NCBI GenBank assembly: GCA_029216955.1
Contig: JANAVB010015600.1
Location: 38,666,134 to 38,730,133 of the forward strand
From: Iris pallida
Taxonomy: Eukaryota > Streptophyta > Magnoliopsida > Asparagales > Iridaceae
DNA: 64,000 nucleotides
Direction of reading: 5' to 3'
A program made the translations under genes and the position numbers. The notes below the pieces were generated by a model that was given only the letters and a program-made list of their open reading frames with translations, was not told where the DNA came from and ran no database searches. This document shows, piece after piece, positions 10,600-22,580 of the stretch (positions within the stretch are counted from its first letter, which is position 1; every line of letters begins with the position of its first letter).

Positions 10600-11075
10600 A
10601 TGAAGCCTTGGGCTTCCTTGCGGTGCTACGCCGCTATGACATGGCCTGAAGCCGAGGCATTACCCCTACTTGGGAACCTCATCGTAGTGTCATACTACTG
10701 TAGCATGAGGTCACAAACCTCTTTGTAGTGCCAAACTACCCAGCATGAAGCCTAAGGCTTCCTTGCGGTGTTACGCCGCAACAACATGGCTTGCAATGCC
10801 GAGGCTTTACCCCTACCTGGGTACCTCATCGTGGTGTCGTGCCACTGTAACATGGGGCCATCCTCCCCTTTGTAGTGCTGTCTACAACTCTTTAATTACG
10901 TCATACAGCATTAGGCTACCTGCCTATTTGCGGTGCTACGCCGCTATGACTTGGCTTGCAAAGCCGAGGCATTACCCCTACCTGGGAACCCCATGGTGGA
11001 GTCATCCCACTGTAGCATAGAGTTTCACTCCTTGTAGTGCTGCTCTACCGTGCTTCCTGTAAAGCACACCAGACA
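10600..11075. repeat. Tandem array in the copia-A 3' untranslated region, three units
   Basis: Three diverged units with periods of about 148 and 164 bp. Each contains GCGGTGCTACGCCGC or a close variant, GCCGAGGCATTACCCCTACC, GGGAACCTCAT and a TGTAGTG motif. GCGG...CCGC makes a short self-complementary stem. A homologous three-unit array in opposite orientation lies in the same place in copia-D (59600-60060). Confidence 0.8.
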
Positions 11076-11228
11076 TTCACTCTGCCTGAGAACTCATTAA
11101 GGCGTTTAAGCCAACCTTCCACAGGATCTGTTTTTCTGCAAAAAAATACATAGTAGACAACAGTGGTTATGGGTCCGTATCCCTTCCATGTTCCATAGAA
11201 CAAGTACCCACCGTTACCTGATAGTTTC

Positions 11229-13156
11229 CACTACTAGAAATTTTGCTTATAGTTACGACGAAGATCAGTCACTAATATATATTAATAGTGACTGAATTTC
11301 GTCAGAAATGATGTTAGTAACGGACTAATCATATGAGTAACGGAGTTAGTGTCAGTCACTACTACGAGCGACCTAATACTACTAGTGACGGACGAATCCC
11401 TAAATCGGTCACTAAAATTGGAGATTCCACGTAGATAAGTATTTTCTTTCAATATAAAAAATATTTATTATTTATTACTAACTAATTAGTCAGTCACTAT
11501 TGTTGGGTCATTAATAATTATTACTAACTAATAAGTCAGTCATTGATTGGTCATTAGTACAATTATTATTAACTAATACGTCAGTCACTAATGTTTGTTC
11601 ATTAATGAAATTATTACTAGTTAATATATTTTTGACAGAAATTATTACTAATTAATAGGTCAGTAATGTTGGGTCATTAATAAAATTACCAAAAAAATTA
11701 ACCACATTCCTATAGTTTGATATGCCATTAATAATATATATATCAGTCATGATTACTTGATCCATAAGTAGAAGCTAATTTCTTTCCACCACATTATTCT
11801 GAAATCACAATTTCATCATCCAAAATAATAGAAGTTGGTTCTTATTAGAAAAATTGAAAACAAAATAATATATTCACCAGATTAGACAAAAAACTCAAAA
11901 TAAATACAAAACAATGTCATGTCTGCTATTAACAAAAAAAATACATTATACATCAACACAAATTGATGTTCTAAGTTGTAATGAAGAAACATAATAAAGC
12001 ACTCGATTTCGCGTCACACCAAGCCCCTCACCACATACTCGATTTCGCGTCTCCGGGCCCATTGCTTGGACATACATTTTTGTCGCAATTCCAACATGTC
12101 GTGTCCCTCAACTGTAACCAAAGTCTCCAAGTTCTGTGCCATCTCAACCTGAAAATTTAAAATTTATATGTAAAACCAAAGTTATTTTTCACAATATTTA
12201 CAAAACAAAGATTATTATGTAAAAGAGTATTTCTTACAAACTTCATCTTAGCAGATTCAAATACCCATGATATTTTGTATCCTTTCGAGTATGTTTGTAT
12301 CTAAAAAAAGATATTGGAACAGGTGTCTCTCCATGCTTCTTAGCCTTGCCATAAACATAAGCATAAAACCTACATATAAATCACAAGTTCCTTTAAAAAA
12401 ACTAAAAATATAGTCGCATTCCTATATATACAAACAAATTAAAGAATATAAAATAACGTAAATAGGGAAAAAAAACAATGGTTAGGGTTCTAAATTACTT
12501 GACATGGTGAGATCTCCTCCCTGGGGCTGATGTGATCTCCTCCCCGGACGAGACACGGTGGAAGAGAATTGAACCCCACTGACCTCCCTAGATGAGCACC
12601 TTTAAAATAAAACAAAAATTATTAGAGAAGGAGGAGATGAGTAATAACGGAGGAGACGAGAGAATTACAAGGAGAAGAAATTCTTATGACCTAGAGGAGG
12701 ATGAGAGGAGGAGAAGAGGAAGTGGAATTTTAAAGGAGTAAATATTTAGAGGTAGGGAGGATCATAAATCCTTTATGACCAAATATCCAAGAAAGGAAAA
12801 AGTGATGACACGGGAGAAAAAAAAGTGGCATCCAATTTTTCAATCTACTAACCCGGTCCCACAAATCTTTAAAATTATATATTCTTCTTCTTAAATTTAT
12901 TATTTAATATTAATCTATTTTTATTAGTGACTGATTTAGAAGTCACTAAATTTTTCATGAAATATATTTAAACTATTTTCTCATTTAATGATTAAATAAA
13001 GTTTAGTGACTGAATAATCCATCACCATTAAGTATTTATTCCGTCAGAAATAGTATTACTAACGTTTTCCTTAATTCGACACAATTAGTTTTTTACTAGT
13101 GACTGAATATTCATTTCGTCACTAGCTTCCGTCACTATAAGCAAAATTTCTTGTAG
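11229..13156 (-). mobile_element. CACTA-like non-autonomous element nested in copia-A
   Basis: The left end CACTACTAGAAATTTTGC mirrors the right end, whose complement reads CTACAAGAAATTTTGC. Both then continue into GTGACTGA/TCAGTCACTA subterminal repeats. Alignment by eye with the copia-D 3' untranslated region shows that this block is an insertion. The right end lacks the final TG of a standard CACTA terminus, and the 3-bp duplication is ambiguous (CCA possible). Inside are minus-strand relics of a TnpA-like protein. Confidence 0.75.
12050..12395 (-). pseudogene. TnpA-like (Ptta/En/Spm) fragment inside the nested CACTA-like element
   Basis: The minus strand reads VYGKAKKHGETPVPISFF with shifts around 12240-12390, closely resembling the conserved C-terminal part of plant Ptta/En/Spm proteins. 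A second piece at about 12150-12010 reads QVEMAQNLETLVTVEGH. The pieces are separated by an AT-rich gap with splice-like borders. The fragments are too short and broken to act. Confidence 0.5.
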
Positions 13157-13259
13157 CCCAGTCAGTGATCCTCCTTTGAACCAAAAGTTAGATGCCTAGT
13201 AGATTTCTCTTTGAACTAATAGCATAAAACTTTTATGGTAGGATTACAAAGACACACTA

Positions 13260-15896
13260 TCAGAATGCCTTCAAGCCCATTTTACAAGCTGTGTCATCGA
13301 CCAACTGGCGCTTGAGGCCCTTTGTGAACGGATCTGCCAGGTTCTCCTGACTTCGAACATCAACCACTGCAATTACACCTCTTTTGATAAGATCGTGTAC
13401 TGCCCTGTGCTTCAACCGCACAGTCCTCTTCTTCCCGTTGAAGAGGTCATTTGATGCCACCGCCGCAGTCGCCTGGTTGTCACAGTATATCGGTATCGTC
13501 GGTATCTGAGCTCCAATCACTGGAAGATCATACATGAGCTCCCGAAGCCATTCTGCTTCATCTGCTGCAGTTTCGAGTGCATAGAATTCAGATTCCATGG
13601 AGGAACGAGAGAGTATTGTCTGTTTCTTCGACTTCCACGATATAGTAGCTCCATCCAAGGAAAAAATATCCACCTGTGGATCTCTCGCTTTCCACTTCTG
13701 AACACCAGCTAGCATCACTGAAGCCTTCCACTACTGTCGGATACCCGTTGTAGTGCAGTACATATGTCTGAGTCATTGAGATATCTCATAACCCGTTTCA
13801 CAGCTTTCCAGTGCTCAATGCCTGGATTGCTCGTGAAACGACTCAGCATTCCCACGACGAAAGCTATGTCAGGCCTTGTGGCAGTAGTAGCATACATCAA
13901 ACTCCCGATTACGCTTGCATACTCCAGCTGCCTGACGCTTTCCCTCGAGTTTGGCTTCAGCTTCTGATCACACCTGTATGGCGTATTGATCCCTGAAAGA
14001 TCCTTATACCCATATCGTGTGAGCATCTTCTCAATGTAGTGAGATTGTGACAGCGCTACTCCAGTGTTTGTCCGGATGATCTTTATTCCCAAGATGACAT
14101 CTGCATCCCCCAAGTCCTTCATACTGAACTTGGTTGAGAGAAACTTCTTTGTCTCTGTGACACAGCCTATATCCGTACCTAGGATTAGCATGTCGTCCAC
14201 GTACAGACAAACGATGACTCCTCGTCCATCAGCAAACTTTGTGTAAGCACATTTGTCCGTCTCGCTGACTCTGTAGCTGTTTGACCTAATAACTTTGTCA
14301 AACTTCTCATGCCACATCTTGGGAGCTTGCTTCAAACCATATAATGATTTCACCAACTTGCAGACTTTGTCCTCAAGACCTTTGACGACAAATCCATCTG
14401 GCTGTTGCATGTAAATCTCTTCGGTCTCCCCATTCAGGAATGGTCTTTACATCCATCTGATGTATCACCAACTTATGTATAGCTGCTAGAGCGATTAACA
14501 TCCTGATGGTGGTCATCCGAACTACTGGAGCGTACGTGTCAAAGTAGTCTATCCCATGTTTCTGAGAAAATCCCTTGGCGACCAGCCTGGCCTTGAACTT
14601 GTCGATAGTTCCATCTGCCTTCATCTTCTTCTTGAAGATCCATTTACATCCAATAGGCTTTTTCCTTCAGGTAGATCTACCAACACCCATGTGTTATTGG
14701 AGGTGATAGAGTCAAATTCGTCATTCACTGCCTCCTTCCAGAAGATAGCATATCTGGTCTTCATTGCCTCATCATAGGTAAGCGGATCTGCTTCCACATG
14801 ATAGGTGACAAAGTCATCTCCGAAATCTTTCGGTCTCCTCGCTCGCTTAGCTGACGGCTCTGCAAGTTCTGGTACAAGAGTTGTTTCATTAACAACAGCT
14901 TCTTCTTGGACTACTGGCTCGTATGAGATTTCAGTCTCATTTGCACCTACATCATTTTCCGGAATGTCCGAAAGAATAATGTTTTTGTCTTTTGCAAACT
15001 TGTCTTCAAAGTATTCAGCATCGCGAGATTCGATGATATGATTTGATTCAATATCAAGAAATCTCCGAGCATCACTCTTCTCGGCATACCCCAAGAAGAT
15101 CGCCTTCGTAGTCCTTGTCCCAGCTTCTGAATCTTCAGATCTGGAAGCTTCACATACGTCAGACACCCCCACACTCGAATGACATTCAAGTTTGGTCTGA
15201 CTTTGAACCAGAGTTCATGAGGAGTTACGTCCGAAGTTGCATATGGCACTCTATTCAGAATGAAAGTGGCCGTTAATGCAGCTTCTCCCCAGTAGCATTT
15301 TGGAAGACCTGCAGTGAGCAGCATAGAATTCATCATTTCTGTTAATGTTCGGTTCTTCCTCTCTGCTACTCCGTTGGATTGAGGAGAATATGGAGCAGTA
15401 GTCTCGCATATGTCATGTTCTTTGCAGAACGATGCGAATTCATGAGACCTGTACTCCCCACCTCGATCACTTCTTAACCTCTTGAGTTGTTGTCCAGTCT
15501 GCCGTTCAGCTTCGGCCCTGAACTCTCTGAACTTCTCGAAGGCTTCGTCTTCTTCATATAGATTTTCCACAGACTTCCATATGTCTCTGGCAAGTTCCTT
15601 CTTAGAATAGGATTCTGCCAGGAAATCCTTCATAGCATTCAGGATGAGAAGCCTGCAGATGCTATTTTCCCTTCTCCACTTGGTCTGGAGTTGGTAGCCG
15701 CGTTGATGGCGGCAGTAGATCCAGTGTCTGGAACAGAGGGTTCTTCCTCCAACAGAACATGATCAACGTCTTTTAGTTGAAGAGTTAGGTACATCTTTCT
15801 CTTCCAGACTTGATAGTGCTCTCCATCGAACTTTTCCAACTTGCAGAAGTCCGATTGGAGGAGCGAAGCATTAATGTTTTCCATCTATACGGATCT
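13260..15896 (-). pseudogene. copia-A gag-pol, broken, gag fused to integrase by deletion
   Basis: In minus-strand order: gag start MENINASLLQSDFCKLEKFD (15884); a frame change near 15640; then gag joined at a DEA tripeptide (near 15550) to the integrase core LRSDRGGEYRSHEF and YSPQSNGVAERKN. Reverse transcriptase follows with [17 protein letters not shown] and YVDDMLIL, then RNase H with SWKSKKQTILSRSSMESEF. Zinc knuckle, protease and the first integrase aspartate are gone. Frame breaks occur near 15150, 14650, 14430 and 13740. The family is that of copia-D, where the equivalent frame is 1305 codons. Confidence 0.9.
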
Positions 15897-15907
15897 TGCT
15901 TTGAGAT

Positions 15908-16845
15908 TGTTAGTCCCGGGGCTTGATCAAAGATGGAAAACTGAAGCAATCGAGATCTGAGATGTCACACAAAACTTTGCAGTGATCAAACTCAAGATCT
16001 ACGATGGTACAAAAAACCAAATAACCAAATTACAATCTGAAGGAGAGAAATAGTAAAGAGAAGATCTCTCGTTCTTCCTTGCAAACGTGTTGCAATTGGG
16101 ACAGAACAAGTTACAATAAACTAGAGAGAGATGAGAAGAAGAACAATGCTGGGGTGTCAAAATACCGTTGCTCAAAGCAAGATTCGCCCCACACGATCTG
16201 CTTCCAGGAACCAGCAAGTTTGAAGAACTTGTGGAACGCTCGATGTCACCTCTGTTCTGACTCCTCGGATGGACTTGCAATGGCGGCAGCAGCTCTCTCT
16301 CTCTTTCTACTTCTCTGACTTATATTTTCGTAGTACCCACAAATGAGGCCAGAAGAGAGTATATATGAGAGAGAGTGGAAACCCTAGCCGCCTCTTCAGT
16401 TATGGTAAGATTGAATCAAATCACAAAAGATAGCAACGAATTTTCTAATCCCACAAAGATAGGAACTAAATTAATTCAAATCCACAAAGATAGGAACGCT
16501 GACGTGCTAAGTGCAAAGTGCGCCAACAAAACGCCACATTATGCCTCATGAGCCCGAGCCCGTGTCCGAGTCCGAGTCGCTAAGCCCCGTTGGGGCTTAG
16601 CTCCAAGTGGAATAAATCCAAGAGAATGACAAAAGCATTAATGCTTAATCCTTGGAGCCTTATTCTTACCTCCTAGTAAAATCACCCACATGGTTCCCTC
16701 CTTAGAGTCACCACCCCATGTGCATCTCTCAACAACACACCCAAGTATATATGTTGAGATAACTCATGGTGCATTTTCGATGTGGGACTAAAATTTATAA
16801 GGCATGTTGAGAACAAGTTCTCTTCATGTAAAGAAAGCACCAACA
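15908..16845 (-). repeat. 5' LTR of copia-A
   Basis: Begins TGTTAGTCC and ends CACCAACA. It matches 9011-10258 apart from a 260-bp block and hexanucleotide length. Only about 23 bp separate it from the gag start codon, and the sequence just inside (ATCTCAAAGC on the minus strand) is shared with copia-D but is not a standard TGG-initial primer binding site. Confidence 0.9.
16746..16788 (-). promoter_or_regulatory. snRNA-type USE plus TATA in the copia-A 5' LTR
   Basis: The complement of GTCCCACATCG lies at 16778-16788, and TATATAC begins at 16751 on the minus strand, again a 26-nt gap. This is the LTR that would drive the element. The sequence just downstream can form a CACATGG/CCATGTG stem followed by a T-run, as in the other copy. 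Confidence 0.5.
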
Positions 16846-17354
16846 ATATACTTTGTTTTCAATTTCATTCACTTTCACTGTCAAACCAAGGCCCCCTAAA
16901 CAACATTTCCTCGAGGATTCTCACAATGCTAATAAATATTGGTGGCTAAACCAGGTCAAACCAAACCAGAGTGTTCTGACATGCTTGGTGGTTCACTGCA
17001 AAAGTATTAGACAGGAAACTCGTACTCCACCATGACCAGTATTATCATAGTGTACTTGTGTCTGGAAAATTGCGAAGTAAGTACATGGAGATGAATTATA
17101 GTACTGATTCATGTTGGGTGAGGGGTTGGATCCATAGATTTCTAAGTAACATGGCACATTATTGTTTCTGTCAATCATTACCAGCACATGCACATTGGTA
17201 TGAAGACAATAGTAGAGGCTACAGCTTTCCTCTTGGTACCATGTGCGTGTGCCAACGGGGCCGGCCCCTGAGCTCAGGGGAATCTCATATTTGTAATTGA
17301 CGAAGGTATATACTAGTTTTTATATTTTAATAAGAACATGTGTTAAAATATTTT
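16846..17354. other. Gene-less stretch between copia-A and the foldback
   Basis: Short frames on both strands show no recognisable domain. A GC-rich patch GGGGCCGGCCCC at about 17259 stands out but has no assigned role. It is probably old host or degraded repeat DNA. Confidence 0.4.
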
Positions 17355-18550
17355 ATATGAGAAAATTTTATATAGAGTTACGAAATTTGGTGTATTTACG
17401 CAAAAGAGTATAAGTTTGAAATATTTACAGGGAAGGGGATGTGGCGCCATCTAAGATGGCGCCCAAAATAATTTCTGGACTTGGCGACATCTTAGATGGC
17501 GCCAAGTATTTTGACGTGGGAAGGTTGTTTTCTCATCAGTAAATAAATTTAACTTTTCATATACAATTTTATCTTTTATTTTATTTTTTTCAAAACTTAG
17601 ATTCATTTAAATCTAATATTAGAAAATTATCTTAGAGATAAGTTTTAAAATAAATTTGAAATCTTAAATATTTTTTTCTTCGATCAGGTTGATTGTACCT
17701 ATATAAAAATCATATAAAATTTAAAATATCTTAAAGATAAGTTCTTAAATATTTTTCAAATCTAATATTAGAAAAAAAAAATTATCTTAGGTATTTGAAA
17801 TTGTGGATAAAATTTTCAAATGAATTTTTTTCCTACTAAATTAATTCCTACTAAATTAATTCCGACTAATTTTTCTTTCAAATCTAATAATTTTTTTCCT
17901 ATTAAATTTTATCTGATTTTTATACAGGTACAAATATTTAAGATTTCCTAGTATTAGATTTGAAAAAATATTTAAGAATTTAAAGATATTTTAAATTTGA
18001 AAAATATTAGATTTGAAAAAATATTAGATTTGAAAAAATATTAGATTTGAAAAAAATTAGATTTGATTTGAAAAAATATTTAAGATTTGAAAAAATATTA
18101 GATTTGAAAAAAAATTATCTGATTTTTTTCCTAATATTAGATTTGAAAAAATATTTAAGAATTTAAAGATATTTTAAATTTTATGATTTTATATAGGTAC
18201 AATCAACCTGGTTGAAGAAAAAATATTTAAGATTCCAAATTTATTTTAAAACTTATTTCTAAGATAATTTTCTAATATTAGATTTAAACGAATCTAAGTT
18301 TTGAAAAAAAAAATTAAAAGATAAAATTGTATATGAAAAGTTAAATTTATTTACTGATGAGAAAAGCAACATTCTCACGTCAAAAAGATGAAAAAAAAAA
18401 AAAAAAAAACCTTGGCGCCATCTAAGATGTCGCCAAGTCCAGAAATTATCTTAAGATGGCGCCACATCCCCTTCCATGTAAATATTTCAAATTCATACTC
18501 TTTTGCATAAATACACCAAATTTCTTAACTCTATATAAAATTTCCTCTAT
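17355..18550. mobile_element. Long foldback element with nested palindromes
   Basis: The left arm (about 17361-17750) is mirrored by the right arm (about 18150-18547): AATTTTATATAGAGTTA with AAATTTGGTGTATTTA near both ends, then GGAAGGGGATGTGGCGCC, then a long AT-rich arm. Each arm holds short palindromes such as GGCGCCATCTAAGATGGCGC (17443-17463) and a second near 17480-17506. There is no coding frame. The loop is low-complexity. The arms are diverged by substitutions and small indels, and no target duplication was confirmed. Confidence 0.75.
17990..18165. repeat. AT-rich tandem repeat in the foldback loop
   Basis: About eight irregular copies of ATTAGATTTGAAAAAAT in the central loop of the foldback, separated by small length changes. 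Confidence 0.75.
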
Positions 18551-18559
18551 TTTAAATAA

Positions 18560-19033
18560 TTAGATTGAATAAATTTTAAATTTTTAATTTCAAAATCGAA
18601 TCAAATTAGTCAAAATCGAAATGAACCGAATAATTAATTTGATTTATTTGGTTAATATATTTATACTATTTAATGAATCGAGTCCAAAGTTAGAATCGTG
18701 ACTAATTATATTAAAAATTGAAATTTTTATACACATTTACAGTATTTCTAAGTAGTGTCCAAAATTGGACTAGTTATTAAATTATCAAGATTGAACTTCA
18801 AACACATATATAGAATTGTTGTCTTCAAAATATACATGTTTCAATCTAAAAAATCCGTAAAATTGAAGATATTTACATAATTGCATAAGTCCTACTTTTT
18901 TCGTTCTTGGACCGAAAATGAAACCGAATAATTTTTTTTATTATTTTCAAAATTGAAATCAAACCGAATCTGTTATTCGGTTCGGTCAAGTTTGGTTTTC
19001 GGTCAAAAACCGAATAATGCTCACCCCTAACTC
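18560..19033. mobile_element. Probable hAT-like MITE end or truncated element
   Basis: The right edge, read on the minus strand, begins TTAGGGGTGAGCATTATTCG and continues with CGGTTTTTGACCGAAAACC. That is the TAGGGGTG-type end plus CGGTT/AACCG subterminal motifs common in plant hAT-like non-autonomous elements. Related ACCGAATAATT motifs appear at about 18630, but the left end is unclear, possibly replaced by the foldback. Confidence 0.4.
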
Positions 19034-20100
19034 AAGCCATTGATGCACGAGTTGCAGTTACAAGAAGGACACTCTTGACTCGAGGGCCGAACTAGATATT
19101 TGAATTAGGATGGGTGGATTAGATTAAGGTGGACTGGAATATGAATCGACTAATTATACACGAAAACAAAAAAGCAGAAAAAATATTCAAAAAAATTGGG
19201 GATGAACTGGAGCCCACCTTAGCCTTTAAGCAGGACCGGGCCAGGGGTTTGGTTGTCCTATCCGAAATGTTACCCCTTGACTCTTATTATAGGTGTAGGA
19301 CCGTTGAGCACCTCTAGAGAGGGGATGAATAGAGTGCGTGTGTGCAGCATAATAAAAATTACCAATAAAAATTTATATATATGGCAGAAATCAGACTACT
19401 ATGAAGCAAGCAATATAAAAAATGCGTAAAGGAGATCAAAAAGAGAAACTCAAACACCGGAGTTTATACTGGTTTTTCTCTGAGAAGGCTAGTCTAGTCT
19501 CGATTACTCTAACTCGATGTTGAATCCACTATACAGTAAAACACAAGCTTTGAATCCGAAGTGCTTACAACTCCTTTCAATACGTGCTTTTAATCCAAAG
19601 AACAGTACTTCACATGCACATGCCTTTGATTCGAAGGACTTGTCAACTTCACAACCACAAGCTTTTGATCCGACAAGCTTGTCGACTTCACACTTGGTTG
19701 AAAACGAGAATGTTTTCCAAGCTATTTATACGAACCAACTTCTAAATCAAGACCACACTGACATATAATTGGTTGTGGGTTGTAAACTTGGTAGATAGAA
19801 ATGTTAAAGCTCAGTTAGAACTCTTGAATAGACAGAAGAAGGAAGAATGAGTGAGTTGAAATGAATGGGGGCTTCTTCTCTATTTATAAGGGTTCTAGGG
19901 ATCGAACTCGGGCAGAGTTCGGTTCCCTAACGTTCACAAAATCGAACATTGGAGCCGATTCTACAGGGTGACCTAATCTAATGGGATATTGGGTCAGAAG
20001 ACCGAGTTCGGTTGCCCTATGACCAGTTGGTCAATGTGTAGGATTTTTGGATTTTGGGCTCAGTTTGATATGTGGGTTGTTTTTGGATGTGGACTAAATC
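19034..20100. repeat. Old LTR-like repeat debris
   Basis: CTAGAGAGGGGATGAATAGA at 19314 and the 'TTTATACTGG' stretch at about 19462 resemble conserved stretches of some plant copia LTRs, but no partner repeat or coding region was found. Within 19540-19700 a unit around GCTTTTGATCCGAAG recurs about four times at 40-50 bp intervals. The plus-strand frame across it (19517-19768) is just this repeat. Identity is uncertain. Confidence 0.35.
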
Positions 20101-21805
20101 AGGTAGGCTTTTGGAAGTGGAGTATAGGAAGCCAACCAGTGCCAGCATGACTCAATACACATATTTTCTTATAAAAGAAAGATAAAATACAAAATACAAT
20201 ATAAGAACATGAGCACCTTGAAGGCACCTTTCTCCTGACATTTGAGCAGATTTGAAAACGTCTTTTTTTCTTAACGGCAATTGTCCAAAGATAAACAGAT
20301 CTGAAAATCTGAATACCTTTTGCGTGCTTCGCCCTCGAACTCCTATGGGGGGCGCTACCCCTCGACCCTGTCCACTGACCGGACAACGGATCCCCCCGAG
20401 TGCGAGGTCCCGGATAGGTCATTGGACGGTTCAGAGAAATCTTCTAGTATAATGCCGACTTTGGTTCATTATTAATTATTCATTGCATATGTCCTAGTTT
20501 AATCATGCTTACTGCTTGTCTACAAGTACATGTTAGGCGAACATAACAGTATAATTGTATGATATTTAATGAATAGTAGGACAATGCTAGGTTCAAATAT
20601 CAATTTATAATGATACATGAATATTAGTGACACATTATGTTAAACTTAATCAATTAGCCATATTAAAATATGATACAATCATTTGGGCTAACAGTAGGCC
20701 GATCCTAAAGGATCATCTACGACCCCGACCTCTATTGTGATCACACTGAGCCTGGTGGTTGCTCTAAGCAAAGACGGGTTATCCAAGCCCGAAGTTTTGT
20801 CTGGCTTACCCCTGAGCCAGCACTGCCCTTAAGTGATTCCGCCCTTGCTTGTGACTCGTGCTGCGCGTGATCTTCAGCTAAATGAGTCGCAGCCGCTCAT
20901 GTTGTGAACAACAAATAGACAAATTATTGTATGGGCCGGGCGCAGTGCAGTGCACCCGACCCCTTCTCAACTGTTGAATTGTGTAAGGATGTGTGTTTGC
21001 ATACATCTCCATGTAATCCAACGATTGACATGAAAATGGTGCTATGTGCCCGATAAACCCAATAATTTCTCCAACAAATGATAATGCGAAGATCTACATT
21101 TTACTAATTATTTTTCGCACTCTGATGATGAAAGATCCATTGGGCAAGAAGCTCTCTGGCAAAAGGGAAAAGCTAGCAGTCTGCTGTGCACTCTTTGTTG
21201 TATTATTGACCAAGAACATCAACATGCATGCTTTCAGTACACACTTTCAACCAGGACCACTTGGAATAGTAATATATGCCACCGAAATTAATCGACAGAT
21301 AACAACAACGTGCTACAAGAAACTCGGCATTTGTACATTCATGCAACATATATCAATTGGAACGAGTATTAAATGATGGCTCCAGAAACAACATCAAGTA
21401 ACTTAATTATTTGAAGAAAGAAACCAAAAATTGTCTTTATGTGCTCAAAATTGCTATCGATCTATAACTTCATAATTTTCCTATACACAGTAACATCCAC
21501 TTGCACGAGAAATGACATTCTTTTCTTTTTTTCAGAAAAATAATGACTCCAATTGAACGCATAGGAATGAGCTTTATCAAATAAAAACTGAGTTGTAAAA
21601 AAAAAAAAGGATTTTCATAGTATTACCTATAAAATGTAAAAGAATGGTGCTCTGGGATTTTCTGCAGCATACCATCATTATTCCCAAGTTTTCTTTTTAT
21701 CCTTTTACTCAATTATGCACATTATTATCGATTTCATTCATCAAAGTTCCGAATGCAGTCCTCCAGCTATCACTCTTCGGTTCGCTTTTAAATACTTCAT
21801 CCTTA
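20101..21805. other. Gene-less stretch, unclassified
   Basis: No supported gene. A GC-rich patch at 20330-20420 (GGGGGGCGCTACCCCTCGAC) and another at 20690-20900 look like fragments of unidentified repeats. The 110-codon frame at 21044-21376 has no recognisable domain, AT-rich composition and no conserved features, so it is not called a gene. Confidence 0.4.
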
Positions 21806-22337
21806 GCTATCGTTTGGTTCGCAGAATTATAAGGTTAAAAAGAAAAGTCATTACTTTTCTATATTTAGGTTTCGAAGGAATTGGGAAGGAAAGAAAAGTG
21901 ATTTTCAGAGGAAAGAAAATTAGATAAAAAAAATAATTTCATCCATCCAAGCAAAATGATTCACTTTACCAGCTTTAAGTATTCCTTTTCCTTCCCCTTT
22001 TTTTTTATTTTCCAAATGGTTCGCGGAAAGGAAATGAATCACTTCCTTGTTCTTTTTCTTTCCATGGAAAATTGCAATTTCCATATATTTTTCTTTCTAG
22101 TGTTTGGAGAGGACAAATAAATTGGGAAAAAAAAAATAAATTTTTAATAGTGGAAAGTGAATTCTTGGTTTGATGGGGGAATCATTTTCCCATTATTATT
22201 TTTCCCTATGAAAGCAATTTTCTTTTCTCGTACTTTTCTTTGACATCCAAATCGATGAAAATTGTAATTTTTCAAAGAAAATAAAACACCAAGGAATTGA
22301 TTTACTTTCCTTTCTTTTCCGCGAACCAAACTAGGCC
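21806..22337. mobile_element. Two abutting Tourist-like (PIF/Harbinger) MITEs
   Basis: The first begins after a TTA with GCTATCGTTTGGTTCGCAG (21806). A second starts near 22014 with GGTTCGCGGAAAGGAAATG and ends GCGAACCAAACTAGGCC at 22337. These match the termini of the complete Tourist MITE at 48771-49081. Both are AT-rich, GGAAAG-rich inside and non-coding. The right end of the first is lost at the junction. Confidence 0.65.
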
Positions 22338-22580
22338 GCCTAGTTCGGTTTGCGAAAATGAATGGAAAGGAAATCAATTTCTTGGTATTTTCTTTCCTTT
22401 GGAAAATTACAGTTCTCATCTATTTTCTTTTTCGGTGTTTGAAAATGTCAAAAAAATTGAAAAGGAAAATGAATACTTCAATGTGAAAAAGTGAATCCTT
22501 ACTGGGATGGAATTATTTTCCCTCTTGATTTTTCCTTCGGAAATTACTTTCCTTTGGTCTATCTTTCATCAAACTAGTTG
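22338..22580. mobile_element. Third Tourist-like MITE fragment
   Basis: Begins GCCTAGTTCGGTTTGCGAAA immediately after the preceding MITE and contains the same TTTCCTTTGGAAAATTAC-type body. The right end fades near TCAAACTAG (about 22568-22576) without a good inverted partner. Confidence 0.5.

Larger units (their letters stand above)
9011..16845 (-). mobile_element. Ty1/copia retrotransposon copia-A, internally deleted, minus strand
   Basis: Two long terminal repeats (9011-10258 and 15908-16845) begin TGTTAG and end CCAACA. Flanking pentamers are GTATA and ATATA, a one-mismatch target duplication. The coding strand is minus, so the right repeat is the 5' LTR. The coding region shares its family with the intact copia-D at 54547-61220 but lacks the 3' part of gag, the protease and the first part of integrase. 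A 1.9-kb CACTA-like element sits in the 3' untranslated region. Several frameshifts make it non-autonomous. Confidence 0.9.

Noticed and set aside
21044..21376. 110-codon frame as a possible small host gene
   Set aside because: No recognisable domain or homologous motif, AT-driven composition, isolated in repeat debris.
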